Below, piece by piece: positions 43,208 through 51,648 of a stretch of DNA of 64,000 nucleotides. A program made the position numbers and the translations under genes. Source of the DNA: Acidobacteriota bacterium (lineage in GTDB: Bacteria > Acidobacteriota > Holophagae > Acanthopleuribacterales > Acanthopleuribacteraceae); NCBI GenBank assembly GCA_020637335.1, contig JACJWC010000019.1:30840-94839 (forward strand). The letters run 5' to 3'. Position 1 is the first letter of the stretch. Every line of letters begins with the position of its first letter. A model generated the notes under the pieces. That model saw only the letters and a list, made by a program, of their open reading frames with translations. It was not told where the DNA came from and made no database searches.

Positions 43208-43948
43208 ATGTTTAGCGTTCCAGCACTTGTCCTAGCTCTGTTTATTTTCCCAGGTGACATTCCGGATTACATTCAAAAGGCCGTGAGCAATCCGGCGCGT
43301 CTGGAAAGTGATCGCAGCCGAGACGCCAACCGAAAGCCCCAGGAAATCCTGACATTTGTCGGTGTTAAACCGGGCGACAAGGTCGTTGATCTCTCCGGCG
43401 GGACCGGATATTACACCGCCATCCTGGATGGTTTGGTCGGTGAAAAAGGTCACGTCTATCTGCACAACGTACCGTTCGTTTTGGAGAAATTTTCGGCTAA
43501 TTTTGGACCGGGCAGTGAATTTGAAACCAAAAGCAAGTCCTGGCAGCACGTGACCCGAATCAACGCGCCTTTTGATGAGCCGCAATTGCCCAAAGACCTG
43601 GATATGGCCATGATGGTGCTCTTTTATCACGACACCATTTGGCAGGGCGCCGATCGGCAAAAAATGAATCGCGCCATCTTCGAAGCCCTCAAACCGGGTG
43701 GCGTTTTTGTGGTTATTGACCATGTGGCGGAATCGGGTAGCGAGGCGCGTGATGTTCAGACCTTGCATCGCATCGACCCCACTTTTGTCAAAAAAGAGAT
43801 CATGGCCGCCGGTTTTGAATTTGTAGCGGAATCCGAGCTGTTACGTCACCCAGAAGATGGTCACGACTACAATGTCTTTCGCGACTATCAAACGAACCGA
43901 GACCATACCGACCGGTTCGTTTTCAAGTTTAGAAAACCTAAAGAATAA
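43208..43948 (+). CDS. Exported class I methyltransferase-like protein
   Basis: A 246-residue protein. A hydrophobic N-terminus (FSVPALVLALFIFPG) looks like a signal peptide. The rest matches the COG4798-type predicted methyltransferases: PGDKVVDLSGGTGYYTAIL is the SAM-binding loop, and ALKPGGVFVVIDHVA and VKKEIMAAGFEFV are typical. The usual D-x-G-x-G becomes DLSGGTG. An extracytoplasmic SAM enzyme has no obvious cofactor supply, so the activity is uncertain. GGAGG precedes ATG 43208. Confidence 0.82.
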   Translation: MFSVPALVLALFIFPGDIPDYIQKAVSNPARLESDRSRDANRKPQEILTFVGVKPGDKVVDLSGGTGYYTAILDGLVGEKGHVYLHNVPFVLEKFSANFGPGSEFETKSKSWQHVTRINAPFDEPQLPKDLDMAMMVLFYHDTIWQGADRQKMNRAIFEALKPGGVFVVIDHVAESGSEARDVQTLHRIDPTFVKKEIMAAGFEFVAESELLRHPEDGHDYNVFRDYQTNRDHTDRFVFKFRKPKE

Positions 43949-43949
43949 T

Positions 43950-44037
43950 CCAGGCAAAAGTTAGTGAAATGCCCCCCAAAGTCGGGTCTCACTAACTGCA
44001 CTATTTGCGTTTCGGCAATCGGCTTTGGGGCGCCTGG
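43950..44037. other. Structured intergenic region between convergent genes
   Basis: Three pairs of complementary arms overlap: CCAGGC/GCCTGG at the outer ends, AGTTAGTGA (43959-43967) with TCACTAACT (43989-43997), and GCCCCCCAAAG (43971-43981) with CTTTGGGGCGC (44023-44033). The last two cannot form simultaneously as nested helices, so alternative folds or a pseudoknot are possible. It may be a bidirectional terminator although no U-tract is present. Confidence 0.4.
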
Positions 44038-44044
44038 ACAATGG

Positions 44045-44791
44045 CTAGTCCAATGAACCGCGCACAAGAATGTCCAATTCCTGGCGCCGGTGGCGGCTAA
44101 TCGGCAGGTTCTGGCCAGTTCTGAGCAGGACCGAAAAACGGCCCGCCTGTTTCTTCACCTCGCGGATCCACAACTTACCGACCAGAAAACGCCGATGGAT
44201 ACGCAAAAAGGGTAAATGACGCAACGCCTCTTCAAATTCAGCCAAAGTACCCCGTACCCAGACCGTTTCCGGCTCCAGGTGAACGGCCACATAGTTTCCT
44301 TCAGCCGCCAAATAGACCACTTCTTCTGGCTTCATCCAGAGCGACCGGGCGCCATCGCGAATTTGCCAACCCGATTGGCCGGCCGCGTTTATGGACATGC
44401 GGATGGCCGCGTTGCCCATTTCGGCCCGATCCATTGCCGTTTGGATGCGTTGCAGGGTTTCGCGAAAGCGGGCACGGCGAAAGGGTTTGACCAGATAATC
44501 GAGGGCTGCCTGATCGTAGGCATCGACGCCGTATTGGCGATGGGCTGTGACCATCACGGTGACCGGCCGATCGGACTTGGGCAATAATCGCAACCAGTTC
44601 AAGCCGTCCTGGCCGGGCATTTCAATGTCCAAGAACACAATTTGTGGCCACTTGGATTGCAAAATTGACTGGGCTTCTGCAGCATTGGACGCCTCCTGAA
44701 TGGCAACATCCGCCCACTCGGCCCGAAGCAGGAAAATCAAGTTGTCACGGGCCGGTTTTTCATCATCGACCACCAATACGCGCCACGTCAT
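44045..44791 (-). CDS. LytTR-family response regulator
   Basis: A 248-residue protein. The receiver (VLVVDDEKPARDN, VFLDIEMPGQDG, VTAH, VKPF) occupies residues 1-120. A LytTR DNA-binding domain follows (VVYLAAEGNYVAVHLE, RGTLAEFEEALRHLPFLRIHRRFLV). It overlaps the upstream sensor kinase by 4 bp, forming a LytS/LytR-like two-component system that is likely a direct transcription regulator. The target is unknown. Confidence 0.95.
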   Translation of the reverse strand: MTWRVLVVDDEKPARDNLIFLLRAEWADVAIQEASNAAEAQSILQSKWPQIVFLDIEMPGQDGLNWLRLLPKSDRPVTVMVTAHRQYGVDAYDQAALDYLVKPFRRARFRETLQRIQTAMDRAEMGNAAIRMSINAAGQSGWQIRDGARSLWMKPEEVVYLAAEGNYVAVHLEPETVWVRGTLAEFEEALRHLPFLRIHRRFLVGKLWIREVKKQAGRFSVLLRTGQNLPISRHRRQELDILVRGSLD

Positions 44792-45858
44792 GCCAACCCC
44801 CGAACTGGAACCCGAATAGTGACAGAAAAGCCAAAAGGAATCGGATCAGCCGACAACCATGCACCTTCGCCATAAGCCCGCTCGAGCCGATCACGGGTGA
44901 GTTGCAAACCCAATCCGTGTCCTTGGTAGCCGTTTTCGGGTTTGGATTCATGCAGGTTTTGAAGCTGAATGGTCAGACCCAAATCGCTGATCGAACAGGC
45001 CAAACGTACCTGACACTGTCCGGGAATTTGACTGCCGTGGGTCAGGATATTTTCCACCAGATTCAACATCAGCAAACTCGGCACTTCGATCGGGTTGGTA
45101 TCCGCTTCCATTCGGGTTTCGATGCTTAAACGTTCACCAAAACGCAGGCGCATGATTTCCAAAACCCGTTCTACCAAGCTGAATTCCTCCTGCAAGGACC
45201 AGAACAACGGCAAGTCAGGTTTCAATAATCCATCCATAATTTCAGAGAGCGCCAGCAGCATTTCTTCTGCCGCTTCGTACCGGCCTGTTCGAACAAATGA
45301 AATCGCGCCATTCAGCGCGTTAAACAGGAAATGGGGATTGAGCTTGTCTCTGAGCTGTTGCATTTTGGACTGCTCCAACTGGTGGCGCAGTTGGGCCAAC
45401 TGGATGCGCTGTTTGTGACGGTCTTGCACGTTAGCCATTAACAACGCCCCCACATTGATGGCCCCAAAACTCACACTCGCGACCAGGACCTGACTCAATT
45501 TAGGCTGACTGAGAACGTGCAAAATCGTTACGCCATCCGGTCGCCAAAAGGCCAGTTCAAATGGCAAAGCCAAAACGGTCGTAACGGCATACCAGACAAC
45601 CAAAAGCCCAAGCGTCTGAGCCACCCAAGCCCACAGACGCTGCACCCGGTAGGCCAATTGCCAGCCCCTTTGAAAAAAAATCGGGGTCAACAATGCGTAA
45701 GGCAAAAAACTGAGCGATAAGCGCGACCAAAACCCGAAAAACCCATAGTAATTGGCTGCAGGCACGGAAAACCCAACATAAAAAGCGCTGATTAATAAAG
45801 CAAAAAGGGACCAGCTGGCTAGGCTGATCCCGAGCCATCGAAATAAGTTGAAATTCAT
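44788..45858 (-). CDS. LytS-like membrane sensor histidine kinase
   Basis: A 356-residue protein with four hydrophobic segments in the first ~150 residues. A coiled coil leads to the His_kinase domain of the LytS type (LNPHFLFNALNGAISFV), then a weak HATPase (LLMLNLVENILTHGS, GHGLGLQLTRDRL). The ATG at 45858 is chosen; an in-frame TTG at 45870 is possible. It pairs with the downstream LytTR regulator. Confidence 0.92.
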   Translation of the reverse strand: MNFNLFRWLGISLASWSLFALLISAFYVGFSVPAANYYGFFGFWSRLSLSFLPYALLTPIFFQRGWQLAYRVQRLWAWVAQTLGLLVVWYAVTTVLALPFELAFWRPDGVTILHVLSQPKLSQVLVASVSFGAINVGALLMANVQDRHKQRIQLAQLRHQLEQSKMQQLRDKLNPHFLFNALNGAISFVRTGRYEAAEEMLLALSEIMDGLLKPDLPLFWSLQEEFSLVERVLEIMRLRFGERLSIETRMEADTNPIEVPSLLMLNLVENILTHGSQIPGQCQVRLACSISDLGLTIQLQNLHESKPENGYQGHGLGLQLTRDRLERAYGEGAWLSADPIPFGFSVTIRVPVRGLA

Positions 45859-45912
45859 GTTTGGGTCCAAAGCCTCAGGACTTATTACGCTGAACGGATG
45901 AAAAGGTCTCTG

Positions 45913-46458
45913 CTATTTTGCGGCCGATTGGGCGCCTGAGGCCAGGCGTTCGTACTGGACTTTTTGGAACTTAAACCAATTGGCCCCGTGATCGAGCGAG
46001 AGATCGGCAATCATGAGCGGGCGATTTTCATCGCTAAAATCCAACTGAATTCTGAAAGCCAGTTCCTTGCCGGATGAGCCCACAAACCAGGTTTTGCGTT
46101 CCACATTGGTTAAGGTCAAAACCTTGCCTTGCAGTGTCCCTTCCTGAATATCCATCAAACCAGTTACGGCATCGGTGCTGGCTTTGCGATAGACTTGTCG
46201 AACCGAATCATAGCTGTAAAGCACCACCAGCGGAAAACGGCTTGCCGCTGTGAGAATGGTGGTTTCCTCTTGAATGAGCTTGCCATCCAACTTGATCTCG
46301 ACCTGGGACTCACTCGTCCCCACCAATTGATACGTTTCACTTTCATCAATTTGATAAAAGGACAAACGCCAATTGCCTTCCAAAGATTTCAATAGCGCCA
46401 GTGGGTCCGCACTTTCACTTGGCCCATGCCACAGGGCTAGACACATCAATACCATCAT
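45913..46458 (-). CDS. Secreted lipocalin/DUF1579-like protein of unknown function
   Basis: A 181-residue protein beginning at ATG 46458, which has GGAGG 6 bp upstream. An in-frame ATG at 46491 lies outside this ribosome binding site. A short signal peptide (MMVLMCLALWHGPSESA) is followed by a beta-rich domain (LEGNWRLSFYQI, GKLIQEETTIL, VLYSYDSVRQVYRKASTD) typical of DUF1579/heparinase-type small barrels that bind hydrophobic ligands. Function unknown. It lies just upstream of, and on the same strand as, the LytS/LytR pair. Confidence 0.65.
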   Translation of the reverse strand: MMVLMCLALWHGPSESADPLALLKSLEGNWRLSFYQIDESETYQLVGTSESQVEIKLDGKLIQEETTILTAASRFPLVVLYSYDSVRQVYRKASTDAVTGLMDIQEGTLQGKVLTLTNVERKTWFVGSSGKELAFRIQLDFSDENRPLMIADLSLDHGANWFKFQKVQYERLASGAQSAAK

Positions 46459-46620
46459 GATTAACCTCCAGTTACCCCTCTTGGGGTTCATAAAACCCTA
46501 CGGCTGGATCAAACCCCACGCTTGTGATTTGGGATGAATGGTTTGCCAGATGCAGTGAATGGCGTGGCGTGGCCCGTCAAGCCGGCATTAACCGACACGC
46601 TCACTGACAGAAAACCTGGG

Positions 46621-49600
46621 TTATTGGAGACTTTTCTGCGACAACACCTGGCTTAACACGTGTGATAGCTCTTGGATTTTGTAGGGCTTGGGTAGTAGGC
46701 CAACAAATCCAAAATCGCGGTAATGGGACAGCGCGCCCTTGGTGGAATAGCCACTGGTCACAATCACCTTGGCTTGGGGAAATTCGGCAAGTAGGCGACC
46801 GATTGTTTCCTCGCCGCCCAATCCGCCTTTGATGGTCCAGTCCATGATCACCACATCAAACGGTTTTCCATTCTGGGCGGACCGGCGATAAGCCTCAATC
46901 GCTTGGCTGCCTTCTGCCACACTTTCAGAGGAGTAACCAATATGCTGCAGAATTTCGCTTAAGGTTGAACGGATCAAATCTTCGTCGTCCATAATCAGCA
47001 CATGACCCGTACCGCGTTTAATTTGTTGCTCCAGTTTACGCACCTTACGTTCCGCTGAAGCGGGCAGAAAGATGGAGAAACTGGCGCCCGAGGCGACCTC
47101 ATCCAAACGAATAACGCCGCCATGCTGTTCAACGATGGAGTGGCATGAAGCCAGACCCAATCCTGACCCTTCTGCCTTGGTAGAGAAAAACGGATCAAAA
47201 ACCTTGCTGCGCAACGCTTCCGGAATACCAGGCCCATTGTCCTGAACCTGAATTTGCACATAGCGACCGGCCGGCAGATCCAAGCCGTTGGACTCGGCCA
47301 GAACCAGTAGTTTTCCCAGAACGTGGATGTGGCCCGAATTGTTCATGGCTTGGCAAGAATTAATCACAAGATTGTTGAGCACCAAATGGATCTGACCTTT
47401 GTCCGCAAGCACCATTGGCAAGTCGGGATCAAAGTCGAATTGGACGGTAACCGAGGTCCCGTGTAGGGAAAAGATGACCGCTGCTTCAACAACAGGTTCC
47501 AAGCAGAGCAACTCCTTTACCGGTTGGCCACCCTTGGCGAAGGTTAATAATTGGGTAGTCAATGCCCGTGCAGTAGAAGCGGCCTCTGCAATGCCCTCCA
47601 GATATTGTGCAAGCTTTGGCTCATTTTGATATTGATGGCCCGCCAACTGGGCATTGCCCAAAATTCCGGACAAAATATTGTTGAAATCGTGGGCTAACCC
47701 GCCAGCCAAGACTCCCAAACTATCCAGTTTTTGGGAGCGAAAAAGTTCAGCTTCCATGCGCGATTCTTTTTCAATATTACGCAAAATGAACAGGAACCCA
47801 CTGGGTTGACCCGATGCGTCCTGAATGGGCGAGCCAGATAAATGGACCAAAATCGAACGTCCTTCAGCGCCAACCAGTTGGGCCTTTAATCGCTCCTCCG
47901 GTTTCTCGATTAGGCGCCGCTTGAGGTCTGGCGAACTCAACTTCAAGGGCTGATGGGTCCGCGTATCCAACAGGTGTACAACGGAATCCACCGGCTGGCC
48001 TATCACACCCTCCGATTTGCCGAGTAAAATCAGTGCCTCGCGATTTAGCATTTGGACGGAATCCTCAGGGTCCAATCGCAATACACCATCATTGAGTGCT
48101 TTTAGAGTAGTGGCCAAATTTTCCTTTTCGCTGTGCAGAGCCGCCTCAACCGAAGCCCGTTCCAAAATCTCCTGTTGTAACTGCAGATTTGCTTTACGAA
48201 TGTCTTCAACGCGTTCGGAAACACGTTGTTCCAATTCCAGGTTCCGAACGCGCAAACGATGCACGCGCCAACGCACGGTAAGCCAAATCAATGCAATCAA
48301 GCCCAAGGCATAGGCGGCAAACGCCCATTGACTTAAAAAGAGAGGTGGTTTAACCCGAAAGGAGAATCGGGTGGCGTGATCCGGCCAATCCTGAAAAATG
48401 AACCGCGCCTGGGCAACAAATTGATATTGGCCAGCCGGCAGATTGGTGTACTGAACAAAATTTCCGTCCAAGTGCTTAAACGATTGATCGAATCCCTCCA
48501 ATTTGTAACGCATCTCCACATGGGAGGTATTGCGAAAGACTGGGGTTGATAATCGAAACTGGACATGATTGTTGGCATGGTCAAAAACGACGGGCTCGTT
48601 AGGGAAAAAAAGATGGTTATCAGCGGTAATCAGTTCCACTAGGTAAGGCGTCAACACCTGGTTCTTAAAGGGTTCTTGGGACATTTCTCGTTTTACCAAA
48701 CCCCCAATTCCGCCAAACCATAAATTGCCTTCTTGGTCTTCCAAAATGGAGCGCATATTACACTCCGTCATCGCAAAACCCATTTCGCGGTTGTAGCAAT
48801 TCATAGTGTTGCCGTCATCGCGGTAAAGGCCCTGACTGGTCCCAATCCACAAAACACCTTGCCGGTCGCGAAATATATCCCAAACCGGGATTTTTAAATC
48901 AAAAACGGGGGTAATAGCCCGACCATCAAAACAGAAAGCACCTTCCTTGCTCGGCATCAAAAAGTCGCCATTAGCCTGTTTCACGATTCCCAACAGCCCA
49001 TCCGCGTTGGAAAGATCAGATTTAACTGGTAACCAGGTGGTCCCTTCAAGGCGAAACAGTCCATGGCCATTGGTCGCCGCATAAATAAACCCATCGCGAT
49101 GTTGCTGACAACCCCACAATGAGGCAAAACCATTGCCCAAGTTATAGCTGATTTCCGCGACCTCTTGGCCCTGAATTCGGAAAATATGGCGATAACCGGT
49201 CAGCAGAATGCTGCCATCCGTTTGCGGCGAAATTTGGCGAACATACGTATCCCCAACCTTTTCCGTAATCGCGTTGGCCACTAATTGATTGCCCCGGATG
49301 ATCATCAGACCTTTGCGCGTTCCGACCCAAATTTCGTCACCCACAGAACGCAAAGTGTTGACCTCGTTAAAACGCGCCTGAGGATCCATTGGAAATTGTA
49401 AAAATTGGTCCTGATCCTGATAAAAAAGCCCGCTCTGCTTGCTACCGACCCAAATTCGGCCGGATGTATCCTGAGCCAATCCGCGCAGGTATGGATCCGA
49501 CAGGCCATCCTGCTGATCATAGTTCAGGAAATGATGGTGGCTGATAATGACCAGCCCATCGCTGGAGCCAATAAAAAGAGTACCTTCCTGATCCACATAA

Positions 49601-50481
49601 ACGCAGTTGCTGCGCGAGGTTGTGCGCGGGTCCTTGCCCGACCAATACGGCTTAAATTGATTGCCTTCAAATAAAACTATTCCGCCGCCGCCTTCAATCG
49701 TGCTGATCCACGTTTTTGTGTCCGTTTCGCGAAAGAAACTGAGCACCGGGCAATAATCAAACGCCTGGTTAAACGATGCGGAACGTTCAGGCTCACCGCG
49801 AATGTATAAACCGCGACTGGTGCCGACCCATAATTGGCCGGGTCCGGGCACGGATATCGCCCGGACGGTATTGCTCGGCAGACCATTTTCTTCCGTTAAA
49901 TGTTCGATGATCTGACCCGACCGCCAAACGTAAAGACCTGATGTTTCACTGCCCAAATACAAGGTGCCATTCACATCTCCAGCCAGGGAGACCAGGTCCG
50001 GACCTAAGCCCAAGGTTCGGCTGTCAAAGTGTTCAATCGCCCGCGTCTCCGGATCGACTATGTAAAATCCACCGTCCTTTTCCAAGGCCACCACGACCCG
50101 ACCATCGGGGATTTGAATCATTTCATTGATGTTCGCGTTCGAATCGGGGTCAGCCACGGGAATCCATTTGACCGAATCAAAATGCAGTTCCCAAATCCCT
50201 TTTGAGAAATCCGAGACCCAGAAAACATCCGGCTTCACTTCCAGAATGCGGTGGACAAGGGAAAAGGGGTAATTCGTTCCCGAATAATAGGTTTTGATAT
50301 TGGTGCCATCATAGCGAACCAAGCCACTGCCTGTTGTCATCCACAAAAAACCGCGGTGGTCCCGAAGAATGGTCGTCACATTGGATTGCGGCAAACCATC
50401 GTCAGTCGTCACCCATTTTTGCGGGTGGGTAGATGCCCACATGCACATACAGCCGAGCCAACACCCATTCATCCAGAACAT
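46621..50481 (-). CDS. Giant hybrid sensor kinase with Reg_prop propeller, Y_Y_Y, PAS, HATPase and receiver
   Basis: About 1286 residues from ATG 50481; the frame is open to 50610. After a signal-like stretch, ~14 Reg_prop-type repeats (WVTTDDGLPQ, GFLWMTTGSGLVRYDG, GQLWVGTSRGLYI, GRIWVGSKQSGLFY, GNLWFGGIGGLVK) build a two-propeller periplasmic sensor. A Y_Y_Y domain follows (YKLEGFDQSFKHLD), then one transmembrane helix, a PAS domain, HisKA (GGLAHDFNNILSG), HATPase (LVLNNLVINSCQAM, DNGPGIP, GSGLGL) and a C-terminal receiver (LIMDDE, VIMDWTIKGG, TSGY, LLPKPY). It resembles Bacteroides hybrid two-component sensors but lacks their AraC DNA-binding domain, so an external output is needed. Confidence 0.9.
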   Translation of the reverse strand: MFWMNGCWLGCMCMWASTHPQKWVTTDDGLPQSNVTTILRDHRGFLWMTTGSGLVRYDGTNIKTYYSGTNYPFSLVHRILEVKPDVFWVSDFSKGIWELHFDSVKWIPVADPDSNANINEMIQIPDGRVVVALEKDGGFYIVDPETRAIEHFDSRTLGLGPDLVSLAGDVNGTLYLGSETSGLYVWRSGQIIEHLTEENGLPSNTVRAISVPGPGQLWVGTSRGLYIRGEPERSASFNQAFDYCPVLSFFRETDTKTWISTIEGGGGIVLFEGNQFKPYWSGKDPRTTSRSNCVYVDQEGTLFIGSSDGLVIISHHHFLNYDQQDGLSDPYLRGLAQDTSGRIWVGSKQSGLFYQDQDQFLQFPMDPQARFNEVNTLRSVGDEIWVGTRKGLMIIRGNQLVANAITEKVGDTYVRQISPQTDGSILLTGYRHIFRIQGQEVAEISYNLGNGFASLWGCQQHRDGFIYAATNGHGLFRLEGTTWLPVKSDLSNADGLLGIVKQANGDFLMPSKEGAFCFDGRAITPVFDLKIPVWDIFRDRQGVLWIGTSQGLYRDDGNTMNCYNREMGFAMTECNMRSILEDQEGNLWFGGIGGLVKREMSQEPFKNQVLTPYLVELITADNHLFFPNEPVVFDHANNHVQFRLSTPVFRNTSHVEMRYKLEGFDQSFKHLDGNFVQYTNLPAGQYQFVAQARFIFQDWPDHATRFSFRVKPPLFLSQWAFAAYALGLIALIWLTVRWRVHRLRVRNLELEQRVSERVEDIRKANLQLQQEILERASVEAALHSEKENLATTLKALNDGVLRLDPEDSVQMLNREALILLGKSEGVIGQPVDSVVHLLDTRTHQPLKLSSPDLKRRLIEKPEERLKAQLVGAEGRSILVHLSGSPIQDASGQPSGFLFILRNIEKESRMEAELFRSQKLDSLGVLAGGLAHDFNNILSGILGNAQLAGHQYQNEPKLAQYLEGIAEAASTARALTTQLLTFAKGGQPVKELLCLEPVVEAAVIFSLHGTSVTVQFDFDPDLPMVLADKGQIHLVLNNLVINSCQAMNNSGHIHVLGKLLVLAESNGLDLPAGRYVQIQVQDNGPGIPEALRSKVFDPFFSTKAEGSGLGLASCHSIVEQHGGVIRLDEVASGASFSIFLPASAERKVRKLEQQIKRGTGHVLIMDDEDLIRSTLSEILQHIGYSSESVAEGSQAIEAYRRSAQNGKPFDVVIMDWTIKGGLGGEETIGRLLAEFPQAKVIVTSGYSTKGALSHYRDFGFVGLLPKPYKIQELSHVLSQVLSQKSLQ

Positions 50482-50655
50482 GAATTTCCGGATGATGCGA
50501 ATCGCTTCTTCCTTATGAAAAAATTCCAATCCGGCAGCTCCCCTTCCGCGGTGGGCCTCTCTGGCTATTATCGGAGTAATTGCCCACAACTTAATGGCAT
50601 CACTTTGCAAGTTCCTTTATTTCGAGCCAGCCCAACCTGGTGCATAATCTTGGCT

Positions 50656-51648
50656 ATGGACTCAAAGGCATCGATTCTGCAAAACCATCTCAGCACCCAC
50701 CGCAGTCGTTGTAACGCGCTGTTTCATCAAGCGCGTCACGCCTATCCGCGCTTGGACGGCAATGCCTTCGGCCAATGGTTAGTCGAAACGCTTGCTCCCC
50801 TGCTAGATCAAACCCAACCCCCATTTTCCGAAGCTGCGATTGATGGCCTGTATTTATTGGGGTTAGAGCTATTTGCGCGCGATTACGCCGGGCCAAACGC
50901 GCAGGGCGAAGAATCCAAACGGCTGTTCCTAGACCTACTCCCCCATTTGTCTCGGGCCGTGAATGATGATCCTGAACATGTGCCGGCTGAATTGTTTAAT
51001 GCCCTGCACCAGCTACGCCTATACGATGCCGATTTATCGGGGTTTTGCCAGCGGCTCGCAAAAATTGGACCCCAACTGGATTCAGCAGCCAACCTTCGCG
51101 CCATGGCGCTGGTCACCGCTTGGCGATCCGGGTTGGCCCAATTCCGCACGGCTAGCCTCGATCTTATGGAGAATCTGCCCGCAAAATGGTTGTTGCCCCT
51201 CTTTCAGGACAAACCTGTCGAAGCCGAATGGCACCAATGCATCAGCCAATTGCGCAAAAATCGCTGGTACCATCCAGACAAACCACTCGAAAAACAGCCC
51301 CAGTTCCGACTCTTGGGCGGGTTTAGCGGATTCGGCGGTCCCTTTAAAAGTCCACCGTTGGTTGCTTTCGACCAAGACCACTTTTGGGCGACGGATGGGC
51401 ACCAAACCTTCACCTTATTTTTTGATGCTTTTGGCGCAACCCTGGTCAACAGCGCCACAGCTTTCCCCAAATCCAATAACCACCACTCTGATTGGACCGT
51501 AAGACCAGATAGCCAAACCGTTCGATTCCGCGACAAAACAATGGATATCTCCCAACGGCCGCCCATTCAGGATTGGGCCAGCGATGCCCACACCTGTCTG
51601 TTGGTTTCTCCCTTTAGCCATGACATCCTCATCATCCCCGCCCGTTAA
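50656..51648 (+). CDS. Unknown protein, first gene of a vWA/ligase operon
   Basis: A 330-residue protein. Residues ~1-190 are helical (LETLAPLLDQ, LFLDLLPHLSRAV, ALHQLRLYDADLSGF); residues ~200-330 are beta-rich with glycine and aromatic turns (LLGGFSGFGGPFKSPPLVAF, HFWATDGHQTFTLFFDAFG). No catalytic motif, signal peptide or membrane helix is seen. Its 3' end overlaps the next gene's start by 29 bp. The beta part could be a bpX-like accessory domain of MoxR-vWA ternary systems, but this is only a guess from context. Confidence 0.62.
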   Translation: MDSKASILQNHLSTHRSRCNALFHQARHAYPRLDGNAFGQWLVETLAPLLDQTQPPFSEAAIDGLYLLGLELFARDYAGPNAQGEESKRLFLDLLPHLSRAVNDDPEHVPAELFNALHQLRLYDADLSGFCQRLAKIGPQLDSAANLRAMALVTAWRSGLAQFRTASLDLMENLPAKWLLPLFQDKPVEAEWHQCISQLRKNRWYHPDKPLEKQPQFRLLGGFSGFGGPFKSPPLVAFDQDHFWATDGHQTFTLFFDAFGATLVNSATAFPKSNNHHSDWTVRPDSQTVRFRDKTMDISQRPPIQDWASDAHTCLLVSPFSHDILIIPAR

